From NCBI GenBank assembly GCA_021791235.1, contig JAJYXA010000541.1:1-9309 (forward strand): DNA of 9,309 nt. Reading direction: 5' to 3'. The stretch is from Pseudomonadota bacterium. GTDB lineage: Bacteria; Pseudomonadota; Gammaproteobacteria; Burkholderiales; Thiobacillaceae. Shown piece after piece: positions 1 through 5,729 of this stretch. Each line of letters starts with the position of its first letter. The first letter of the stretch is position 1. The notes under the pieces were generated by a model. It searched no databases. It was not told where the DNA came from and worked only from the letters and a program-made list of their open reading frames with translations. The position numbers and the translations under genes are program-made.

Positions 1-301
1 GCGGCGTTTCCTCGTAATCGCGGATTTCGTCGCGGTCGGCGCGGCGCGCCGAGATGATCCGCACCCTGATTTCCGTGGGCAGGGTCTGCACCGACGTGTG
101 CACCACCACCAGCGTGCGCCCGTTTCCGGCGCGCCCCAACGTCACCCACCGTTCCTCATTCTCGCTGTGTTCATCGTCGTAAATCGTCAGCGCCAGCGGG
201 TCTCTAAAAACCGTGGTCGCCAACTGAAACGACACATCGTGCTTACGCTGATTGCTGCGCGCCTTGCTCGCGTCCCAGTCGAAATGATAGACCTGCGCCA
301 C
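1..301 (-). CDS. brnT: BrnT family type II toxin (3' end cut by window edge)
   Basis: This is a BrnT-type toxin, a RelE-like fold ribonuclease that in characterised systems cleaves RNA and is neutralised by a partner antitoxin. About 100 residues are visible and the family is usually 90-100, so only a few C-terminal residues should be missing. Family landmarks seen are YHFDWDASKARSNQRKHDVS at residues 5-24 (the FDWD..KA..N..KH motif), VFRDP at 31-35, DDEHSENEER at 42-51, GRTLVVVHT at 61-69 and RVRIISARRADRDE at 79-92. The start is GTG at 301-299, two bases after the stop of the upstream XRE gene. There is no clear ribosome binding site, so translation is probably coupled. In canonical brnTA the toxin comes first and a BrnA antitoxin follows. 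Here an HTH gene precedes it, and whether brnA lies beyond the left edge cannot be seen. Confidence 0.9.
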   Translation of the reverse strand, partial: MAQVYHFDWDASKARSNQRKHDVSFQLATTVFRDPLALTIYDDEHSENEERWVTLGRAGNGRTLVVVHTSVQTLPTEIRVRIISARRADRDEIRDYEETP

Positions 302-303
302 GT

Positions 304-705
304 TTAGCGGTTAGCGGCTTGCGCCAGCACGGTATCCAGCATTTGCGCCACGAAGCGCTGCTGTGCCTTCGGAAGCCTGGCGATTTCCTCGATTTGTTGC
401 GCCCATTTGGGCACCGGCCCGCGCTTGCTGCGGGCGGGTTGCCCGGCTTCCCCGAATAGGTCTTCCAGAGACGCCGACAGCGTACGAGCAACCACCGGCA
501 AAGCCGAAACCGGGATGCGTCGCCGCCCCGCCTCATACGCCTGAATGGTTTGCTGGGAGACGCCCAGCGTTTCGGCCAATTGGGCTTGCGTCACATTGCG
601 CGCCTTACGCAAGGCGGCGATGCGCTCGCCCAATGCAGAAAAAAACATTCTCTCTTCGGTGCTGATCGCCATGGTCGCTGAATCTGAATGCAAGTGAATG
701 GCCAT
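304..705 (-). CDS. XRE-family HTH transcriptional regulator, probable antitoxin/autorepressor
   Basis: This is a 133-aa DNA-binding protein. The Cro/C1-type helix-turn-helix spans about residues 26-84, from GERIAALRKARNVTQAQLAE through LGVSQQTIQAYEAGRRRIPV to LEDLFGE. The C-terminal tail contains KRGP, then LPKAQQRFVAQMLDTVLAQ near the end; I recognise this tail from a recurring XRE subfamily. The gene lies two bases upstream of the BrnT toxin gene on the same strand, which suggests it is the antitoxin or operon regulator. The start at 705 has an AGGA eight bases upstream and fits the promoter at 740-769. Internal ATGs at 672 (residue 12) and 648 (residue 20) are alternatives; residue 20 has a GAGAG just upstream and lies near the point where homologues often begin. 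The DNA-binding role is secure; the antitoxin role is inferred from the neighbour. Confidence 0.88.
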   Translation of the reverse strand: MAIHLHSDSATMAISTEERMFFSALGERIAALRKARNVTQAQLAETLGVSQQTIQAYEAGRRRIPVSALPVVARTLSASLEDLFGEAGQPARSKRGPVPKWAQQIEEIARLPKAQQRFVAQMLDTVLAQAANR

Positions 706-739
706 AACGATAATCCTGTTTTACAAAACGCTGTTGCGC

Positions 740-758
740 ATACTACGAAACGTAGTAT
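740..758. promoter_or_regulatory. Perfect palindromic operator candidate
   Basis: ATACTACG-AAA-CGTAGTAT is a perfect inverted repeat with 8-base arms and a 3-base centre. It overlaps the -10 region of the XRE-brnT promoter. Dimeric XRE regulators typically bind such sites, so autorepression by the adjacent HTH protein is the simplest reading. The same site also overlaps weak plus-strand elements (TTGCGC at 734-739 and TATAGT at 756-761, 16-base spacer), so it could control a divergent transcript too. Confidence 0.6.
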
Positions 759-769
759 AGTGCGGTCAA
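740..769 (-). promoter_or_regulatory. Probable sigma-70 promoter of the XRE-brnT operon
   Basis: On the minus strand, TTGACC (769-764) is followed by an 18-base spacer and TAGTAT (745-740). These match the -35 consensus at 5 of 6 positions and the -10 consensus at 4 of 6. Transcription would begin near 733, giving a short leader of about 28 bases before the ATG at 705. The palindrome at 740-758 covers the -10 box and the adjoining spacer. Confidence 0.5.
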
Positions 770-790
770 GTTATTTTTACCCAAACCCCC

Positions 791-819
791 TTGACAGATT
801 TTATTGCGCCCGTTATTTC
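791..819 (+). promoter_or_regulatory. Orphan promoter-like element
   Basis: A perfect -35 hexamer TTGACA (791-796) is followed, after 17 bases, by the weak -10 candidate TATTTC (814-819, 3 of 6). It points towards the candidate small gene at 1043-1195, about 220 bases away, with nothing obvious between. It may drive that gene or an unannotated RNA, or may be chance. Confidence 0.25.
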
Positions 820-935
820 TGGCGCTGTTGGCTGCATTCCTGCGCACGAATCCTCTCCGGCAAGCTCATCCAGCGGCAGGGCTCTCGTCTGGCGTTGCTG
901 CCGGCGGCGTCAAATGAGTTTTGCAGGGGCGACTA

Positions 936-961
936 TTTATTGGAAAAGCTGAAGCAATAAA
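936..961. repeat. AT-rich inverted repeat / stem-loop
   Basis: TTTATTG (936-942) and CAATAAA (955-961) are perfect 7-base complementary arms around a 12-base loop. The stem is AT-rich and no T-run follows, so it does not look like an intrinsic terminator. Confidence 0.4.
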
Positions 962-1042
962 GGCAGCCATTTGCGTTGTGATTACGCCGGCCGCTGGCGC
1001 GGCTCACGATAAATGAACACGAGTCCCCAACGCAGTTGACCC

Positions 1043-1195
1043 ATGTGCGCGCCGCTTCCCACTGTCCCGCTTCCCACCCGCCTTGCCGACCCCGACCTCG
1101 GCTACGACCCCAACGGCAAAAATTTTTATCGTCGCGTTTGTGCGTGCGATGGTCAGGTGGTCAAGCCAGGGGTTCCATACGCAAGGCCCCCTTAA
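1043..1195 (+). CDS. Candidate 50-aa small protein of unknown function
   Basis: An ATG at 1043 opens a 50-codon frame ending in TAA at 1193-1195; an in-frame TGA at 1037-1039 fixes the upstream limit. The N-terminus is proline-rich, with a repeated PLPT unit (residues 4-7 and 9-12) encoded by a 15-base tandem repeat. The remainder, ADPDLGYDPNGKNFYRRV (15-32) followed by CACDGQVVKPGVPYA (33-47), reads like natural protein. It has a C-x-C pair and little low-complexity sequence. I recognise no family and see no signal peptide. There is no strong ribosome binding site, which weakens the call. The stop overlaps the stop codon of the convergent phosphodiesterase gene (1192-1194). It could be a real small gene, the preserved end of a decayed gene, or chance. 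Confidence 0.35.
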   Translation: MCAPLPTVPLPTRLADPDLGYDPNGKNFYRRVCACDGQVVKPGVPYARPP

Positions 1196-1956
1196 ATTTC
1201 GATCACCTGTCCCTGTACCAACGCCTTCACGCCCCAACCGGGCGCAGCCTCGCGCAGTTCGTTCATGATCGCCGCCTCGTTGCCCGGCTTCAGATGCGTG
1301 ATCCAGACCTCGGGCCGCACGCCGAGCGCCTGCAATTCCACCACCAGAGAATCGGGCCAGTGATGCTTGGACGCCCGGGCGACCTCAGCGAGCGCGTTTT
1401 CGAACGAGGTTTCGATGATGAGGTGGCGCAGGTCGGGAATGGCGTTGAGGGCGGCGACGAACGCGTTGCTGTGCGTGGTGTCGCCGCTGAACGCCAGACT
1501 GCCCGCCGCCGTTGCCAGATGGATACCGCACGCCGGCACCACGTGATTGGCCGGCAGCGGCGCAAACGTGCGTCCTTTCAAGGTGAATACCTCGCCGAAG
1601 TCCAGCGGCGCAAAACGCAGCCACGGCGCCTCCGCACTCGGAATCTCCCGGAAATCCGGCCACAGCCGCCAGTTGAACAAGTGGGTGGCCAGCGTCTCCA
1701 GCACCTCGGGCAGCGCATGCACCGTCACCGGCGTGCCGCGCAGGTCGCCGACGCTGTCGAGCAGCAGCGGCAGGCCCAGCACGTGGTCGAGATGGGCATG
1801 GGTGAGGAAGACGCGATCGATGGCCACCAATTGCTCAAAATCGAGCGTGGTGATGCCGCTGCCGGCATCGATCAGCACGTCGTCGTCGACCTTGAGGCAG
1901 GTGGTGTGGCGCCCGCTGCCGATGCCGCCGCTGCAGCCCAATACGGTGAGTTTCAT
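1192..1956 (-). CDS. MBL-fold hydrolase resembling class II 3',5'-cyclic-nucleotide phosphodiesterase
   Basis: This 254-aa protein has the metallo-beta-lactamase fold. MKLTVLGCSGGIGSG begins the first beta strand. The metal-binding signature THAHLDHVLGLP gives H53, H55, D57 and H58. Further likely ligands are H138 (NHVVP), D159 (FSGDTT) and H221 (THLKPG), so the di-metal site appears complete. The HxHLDHxxG form and the later IETSFEN and THLKPG blocks resemble class II cyclic nucleotide phosphodiesterases, which hydrolyse cAMP or cGMP. The gene starts 17 bases after the stop of the cyclase gene, in the same operon, so it probably degrades the product of its neighbour. There is no signal peptide, so it should be cytosolic. 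No clear ribosome binding site precedes the ATG. The MBL fold is certain; the cyclic-nucleotide substrate rests on motif likeness and context. Confidence 0.85.
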   Translation of the reverse strand: MKLTVLGCSGGIGSGRHTTCLKVDDDVLIDAGSGITTLDFEQLVAIDRVFLTHAHLDHVLGLPLLLDSVGDLRGTPVTVHALPEVLETLATHLFNWRLWPDFREIPSAEAPWLRFAPLDFGEVFTLKGRTFAPLPANHVVPACGIHLATAAGSLAFSGDTTHSNAFVAALNAIPDLRHLIIETSFENALAEVARASKHHWPDSLVVELQALGVRPEVWITHLKPGNEAAIMNELREAAPGWGVKALVQGQVIEI

Positions 1957-1973
1957 CGCTGTTTTGATCGTGG

Positions 1974-4190
1974 CTATTTGGTGGTGTAGACAAAGACGCC
2001 GTCCCAGTCTGCGGGCGGCGGCTCTGCGCGGAAATGCGCAATGCGCTCGAGGTAGATATCGTACAGCGGGCGCGGCGCACGGGCCTTGAGGGCATGCAGG
2101 GCTGCTTCGGCCGCGTCCCAGTCCTGCGCCTGATAGCGCGCGAATGCGGCCTCGAACCCGGCGGCGTCCTGGCGCAGCGATTCGGCGAGGCCGTCTTTCG
2201 GCCCCAGCGGCTCGTAGATCGCCACCGGGGTTTCCTTGCCCTTGACCCGCACTTCGTCGACCTTCATGAAGGCGTGCAGCGGATCGGCCTCGACCGTGGT
2301 CTGGGTGACCAGGATGCCGACGCCGTACTGCTTGGTGATGCCTTCGAGACGCGAGCCGAGGTTCACCGCGTCGCCCATCACGGTGTAGGCCATGCGGAAC
2401 TCCGAGCCCATGTTGCCGACGCTCATGCGCCCGGTGTTGACGCCGACGCCGATCTTCACCTCGGGCCAGCCGCGCGCGGCGAATTCCCGGTTCAGTTGCG
2501 GCAGCGCGGCCTGCATGTCGAGCGCGGTCTGCACCGCGCGGACGGCGTGGTCGCTCAAGTCCACCGGCGCGTTCCAGAACGCCATGATGGCGTCGCCGAT
2601 GTACTTGTCGATGGTGCCGCGCTGCTGCTGGATGATGCGCGTCATGGTCGACAGGTAGGCGTTCAGGACTTCGGCAAGTTCGGTCGGCGGCAGCTTCTCG
2701 GAAAAATTGGTGAAGCCGCGGATGTCGGAAAACAGCACGGTCATGTCGCGCGACTGTCCTTCCATCGTGTAGTGCGCCGGGTCATGGCTCATTTCGACGG
2801 CCAGTTCGGGCGGCACGTACTGGCCGAACAGCCGGGTGATCTGGCGCTTGCTGCGCGTGGCGGCAAAAAGACCATAGGCGGTGTTGAGCGCATAGAGGCC
2901 GAACACCGTCAGCATCGGCGCCGCCATCGGCACCACCCAGAAGCGCGACCACGCCGCACCGTAGGCCGCCAGCAGCAGCCCAAGCATGGCGAGGGTCGCC
3001 ACCAGCCCGATGGCCGGACCGTAGCGCAGCAGCACCGCGGTCAGCAACGCGCCCAGCAGCAGCACCGCGGCCAGCCGCACGTCGTTCGCCCACGGCGGCG
3101 TGGCGCGGGTGGTGCCGTCGAGCATGCCGGCGATCAGGTGGGCATGAATCTCGACCCCCGGAAAGGCGTTGGAAAACGGCGTCACCCTGAGGTCGGCCAG
3201 CCCCGGCGCGGTCGATCCCACCAGCACGATGCGGTTTTCCAGCCGTTCCAGCGGCGCCTTGCCCGCCAGCACCTCGGCCGCTGAAAGATAGGGAAACGGC
3301 GAGCCGGCGCGATACGGCACATGCACGGTGCCGTCCGCGCTCAGCGGCACGCGGATGCCGCCCACTTCCAGCCACGGCGCGGTGTAGCGTTGCCCCGGTA
3401 CGCTGTATTGCTCAACCCCGGCCGATGCGGGATCACCGCCGAACGCCACCCGCAGCGCGGAGGCCGACAGGGCGAGGTAGTAGCCCTCGCCAAACGGGCT
3501 GACCAGCGCCATCCGGCGGGCCGTGCCATCGTCATCGGCGCGCATGTTGAAAAATCCCGCCCCCCGGGCCGCGGCCTGGAATGCCGGCAGATTCGCGCCA
3601 TAGCCCGTGGGCGACGGCGAACCGGGTTGCAGCGGAGCGAAAACGTCGACCGGCAGGGACGGCGGCGGCAGCATGCCGGTTTTGGCGTTGCCGTAGCCTT
3701 CCGGAATGAAGTAATAGCCCAGCGACACCGGGCGATTGGCGAGTGCCTCGGCAAAGCGGGCGTCGTAATCGAGGCGCGGCGCGAGCTGTTCGAGCACGCG
3801 CCTGAAATCGCGGCTGCCCGCCAGTTCGCGCTGCGCCAGCTGTTTGAGGGTGTCGAGACCCGAACTGGTGTCCGGTTCGGCAAACACCACGTCGAACCCG
3901 ACCGCCGCCACGCCATAGCGATCGAACAGCTGCTCCACCAGCGCGGTCAGGGTGTCGCGGCTCCACGGCCAGCGCCCGACGCTTTTCAGGCTGGCTTCGT
4001 CGATGTCGAGAATGGCCACCCGGTCGTCCGCACCGGCAGGTGCGGTGCGCTTCAGCCAGGCGTCATACAGCCAGGCCTCGGCGCGCTGCATCGGTGCAAT
4101 GGGGAAGAGTCCGCCGACGTGCGCCGCAATCAGCAGGACGAACAGCGCAGACAGCCCAGCCTGCGCCAGCCGGGAGGAAATACGGCTCAC
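1974..4190 (-). CDS. CHASE2-domain transmembrane adenylate/guanylate cyclase (class III)
   Basis: This 738-aa membrane sensor enzyme should convert ATP (or GTP) to a cyclic nucleotide. Residues 8-28 form an N-terminal membrane anchor. The extracytoplasmic CHASE2 domain spans about 35-360, with RVAILDIDEASLKSVGRWPW at 57-76, FDVVFAEPD at 99-107 and the closing IVLVGSTAPGLADLRVTP at 321-338. Three membrane segments follow (about 370-390, 392-413 and 416-438). The catalytic domain covers about 480-660: metal-binding D489 (LFSDIRGFT) and D533 (IGDAIMAFW), purine-selecting K529, T603 at the second specificity position, and N610 and R614 of VNLGSRLEG. All catalytic residues are present, and Lys plus Thr points to ATP. 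A helical tail (670-738) ends in the DWDGVFVYTTK element I associate with this family. The start is GTG, overlapping the protease stop as GTGA. The stimulus is unknown. Confidence 0.93.
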   Translation of the reverse strand: MSRISSRLAQAGLSALFVLLIAAHVGGLFPIAPMQRAEAWLYDAWLKRTAPAGADDRVAILDIDEASLKSVGRWPWSRDTLTALVEQLFDRYGVAAVGFDVVFAEPDTSSGLDTLKQLAQRELAGSRDFRRVLEQLAPRLDYDARFAEALANRPVSLGYYFIPEGYGNAKTGMLPPPSLPVDVFAPLQPGSPSPTGYGANLPAFQAAARGAGFFNMRADDDGTARRMALVSPFGEGYYLALSASALRVAFGGDPASAGVEQYSVPGQRYTAPWLEVGGIRVPLSADGTVHVPYRAGSPFPYLSAAEVLAGKAPLERLENRIVLVGSTAPGLADLRVTPFSNAFPGVEIHAHLIAGMLDGTTRATPPWANDVRLAAVLLLGALLTAVLLRYGPAIGLVATLAMLGLLLAAYGAAWSRFWVVPMAAPMLTVFGLYALNTAYGLFAATRSKRQITRLFGQYVPPELAVEMSHDPAHYTMEGQSRDMTVLFSDIRGFTNFSEKLPPTELAEVLNAYLSTMTRIIQQQRGTIDKYIGDAIMAFWNAPVDLSDHAVRAVQTALDMQAALPQLNREFAARGWPEVKIGVGVNTGRMSVGNMGSEFRMAYTVMGDAVNLGSRLEGITKQYGVGILVTQTTVEADPLHAFMKVDEVRVKGKETPVAIYEPLGPKDGLAESLRQDAAGFEAAFARYQAQDWDAAEAALHALKARAPRPLYDIYLERIAHFRAEPPPADWDGVFVYTTK

Positions 4191-5116
4191 CGGATGCGGT
4201 AGAAACGCTCGGCCAGTTCCTTGCCGCTTACGGCATCGAGCCGCCCGTCCACCGCCTCGCCCAGCGCGGCCAGACGGTCAGCCGGGTGCGGGTGGGTTTT
4301 GTAGAGCAGGCTGGTGCGGCTGTCCTTGGCAGGCAGGGCCGCCATGTCCTGCAACACGCCGGGCAGCCCCCAGGGATCGTAGCCGGCGCGCGCGGCATAC
4401 ACGATGCCGATGCGGTCGGCCTCGAATTCGGCGTTCTTGTCGAGTCCGCGCGCCATGATTTCCGCGCCGTTGCCGATCAGGTTCTGCACCACCGGGGCGC
4501 TGTCCTTCGCCTTGCTGCTGGCCGCCTGCCCCAGCGCGCCGATCAGGCTGGATTGTTTGAGCACCTTGAGGTGATGTTTCTGGGTGACGTGGGCAATTTC
4601 GTGCGCCAGCACGCCCGCCAGTTCGGCCTCGTTGTCGAGACGCCGGTACAGGCCCTTGGTCACGAAGATGTAGCCCCCGGGCGCGGCAAAGGCGTTGATG
4701 TCCTCGGTGTCGAGCACGCCGAAATGCCAGGCGACGTCCTTGCGCCCGCTCTGCTGCGCCACCCAGTTGCCGACCAGATTGACGTAACGCTGCAGCTTGT
4801 CGTCGCGCACCAGCGGCACCGCGCCCAGCAGATTGCCCGCGATCTGCTTGCCGATGCGCGTCTCTTCCTCAGGCGAGTAATCGCCAAACAGCGCGAAGCC
4901 CAGCTGCCGGGCGTCGATTTTCTGCTTGTCCTGAGGCGGTGTTGCGGCGGCGCTTTGTGACGCTGCGGGTGCTTGTGCGGGCGCCGGTTGTGTTTTCTTG
5001 TCCTTGTTCAGCTCCTGATGGATGCGTTCCTCGAGCAGCTTGCCGAAATCGAATCCGGCTGCCACCCCGCTGAAAGCAAGCAGCGAAATGGCCAGTGCCA
5101 TCCGTTTGATTTTCAT
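4187..5116 (-). CDS. Exported M48-family zinc metalloprotease
   Basis: This 309-aa periplasmic peptidase is related to the BepA/LoiP type of M48 proteases, which remove misassembled envelope proteins. A signal peptide MKIKRMALAISLLAFSGVAA is followed by a linker rich in Ala, Pro and Gln. The zinc motif HEIAH lies at residues 172-176 (H172, E173, H176), and the third ligand is in the NAEFEADRIG block (E230, with D234). THPHPADRLAAL near residues 274-285 is the usual C-terminal M48 block. There are no TPR repeats, so it is shorter than BepA. I chose the ATG at 5116 over the upstream ATG at 5131 because it forms a TGATG overlap with the SH3 gene stop, has GGGAG eight bases upstream, and gives a clean signal peptide. 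Its stop overlaps the cyclase start, indicating translational coupling. Confidence 0.92.
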   Translation of the reverse strand: MKIKRMALAISLLAFSGVAAGFDFGKLLEERIHQELNKDKKTQPAPAQAPAASQSAAATPPQDKQKIDARQLGFALFGDYSPEEETRIGKQIAGNLLGAVPLVRDDKLQRYVNLVGNWVAQQSGRKDVAWHFGVLDTEDINAFAAPGGYIFVTKGLYRRLDNEAELAGVLAHEIAHVTQKHHLKVLKQSSLIGALGQAASSKAKDSAPVVQNLIGNGAEIMARGLDKNAEFEADRIGIVYAARAGYDPWGLPGVLQDMAALPAKDSRTSLLYKTHPHPADRLAALGEAVDGRLDAVSGKELAERFYRIR

Positions 5117-5646
5117 CAGTTGTTCTCCCACGGCGAGGATGACTGTGCCGGCTTGAGCTCGGGCAAGGCCGGCACCTTGACTGCGGCGAGACCGGACTGG
5201 CCGGCAAAGCTTCCGGCCTGCGCGGCCGATACGCCCACGGCGTCCAGCCGCGCCAGTTCGTCGGCATTGAATCTGGCCTGCTTCAGGTCTTCCTCATTCA
5301 GGCCACGCAGGCCGGCCACCGCAACCACGCGGCTGGGATCGGATTTGGTGGCGGCGGCGCCCACCACGTCGCCCAGCCCCGCCCCGCCCAGTCCGCCCGC
5401 CCCCGCGCGAACCGACAGCAGCCGGATCCAGCCGGTGGTTTTGCCCGAGGTCACGCGCAGCCAGCCACCCTGCTTGGCGAGAATGTCGACGCTGGCGCCC
5501 TTGGCCACGCCGGCCGTCACCTTGGACGTGGCGCTGGGCTGGCTGTAGAGCTTGTCGTTGCGCAGGACCGTGCCGGGCGCGGCCGAGGCAGACGCCGCCG
5601 TAACGAACAACATCAGTGCGCTTGCCGGTATCAGGAATTTTTTCAT
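5116..5646 (-). CDS. Exported bacterial SH3-domain protein
   Basis: This 176-aa protein is first in the four-gene operon. A signal peptide (residues 1-22, MKKFLIPASALMLFVTAASA then SA) precedes an SH3b domain at about 24-80. The domain shows the typical pattern TVLRNDKLYSQPSATSKV, then VAKGASVDILAKQGGWLRV and TTGWIRLLSV. A glycine/alanine-rich linker (81-100) leads to a conserved-looking tail, RVVAVAGLRGLNEEDLKQAR at 106-125, ending in a Pro/Ser-rich C-terminus. SH3b domains in exported proteins often bind peptidoglycan or partner proteins, so it may guide the downstream M48 protease; that is inference. The start has GGAG nine bases upstream. The stop overlaps the protease start (TGATG). Confidence 0.88.
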   Translation of the reverse strand: MKKFLIPASALMLFVTAASASAAPGTVLRNDKLYSQPSATSKVTAGVAKGASVDILAKQGGWLRVTSGKTTGWIRLLSVRAGAGGLGGAGLGDVVGAAATKSDPSRVVAVAGLRGLNEEDLKQARFNADELARLDAVGVSAAQAGSFAGQSGLAAVKVPALPELKPAQSSSPWENN

Positions 5647-5672
5647 CGTGTGTCTTCTCCGTCTGAAGCAAA

Positions 5673-5701
5673 ACTGTATGGCCTGTCACCCGATGGCGCA
5701 A
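5673..5701 (-). promoter_or_regulatory. Candidate promoter for the SH3-M48-cyclase-phosphodiesterase operon
   Basis: On the minus strand, TTGCGC (5701-5696, 3 of 6 to consensus) and TACAGT (5678-5673, 4 of 6) are separated by 17 bases, about 27 bases before the SH3 start codon. It is the best sigma-70-like arrangement in the 83-base gap between the divergent operons. I find no equally good plus-strand promoter; TAAGAT at 5718-5723 lacks a -35 partner. Confidence 0.4.
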
Positions 5702-5706
5702 GCGCC
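5695..5706. promoter_or_regulatory. Palindrome in the divergent intergenic region
   Basis: GGCGC-AA-GCGCC is a perfect 5-base-arm inverted repeat covering the putative -35 box of the minus-strand promoter. An ATGGCG hexamer is repeated at 5693-5698 and 5711-5716. It could be a regulator site serving both divergent operons, but in DNA this GC-rich short palindromes also arise by chance. Confidence 0.3.
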
Positions 5707-5729
5707 TTTGATGGCGTTAAGATGCCGCG

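Larger units (their letters stand above)
770..1042. other. Intergenic region with no convincing gene
   Basis: No reading frame here has a recognisable domain or a supported start. Visible elements are an isolated plus-strand TTGACA promoter-like sequence (791-819), an AT-rich stem-loop (936-961) and a short GC-rich inverted repeat (GCCGC-TGGC-GCGGC, 990-1003). Composition is less coding-like than in the flanking operons. Confidence 0.5.

Noticed and set aside
688..960. A 90-codon plus-strand frame
   Set aside because: It overlaps the XRE start, the promoter and the operator, has no ribosome binding site or recognisable domain, and has a composition unlike a protein.
990..1003. GCCGC-TGGC-GCGGC inverted repeat as a terminator
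   Set aside because: It is short, has no T-run on either strand and is not positioned after a gene end; expected by chance in GC-rich DNA.
2034..4960. Long plus-strand open frames opposite the cyclase and M48 genes (2034-3284, 3321-4202, 4040-4960)
   Set aside because: They are Arg/His/Gly-rich antisense shadows created by GC-rich codon bias; the minus-strand frames carry complete, recognisable domains and gene overlaps.
5116..5131. Upstream ATG at 5131 as the M48 start
   Set aside because: It would add five residues (MGEQL) ahead of a clean signal peptide; the ATG at 5116 has the better ribosome binding site and the TGATG overlap.
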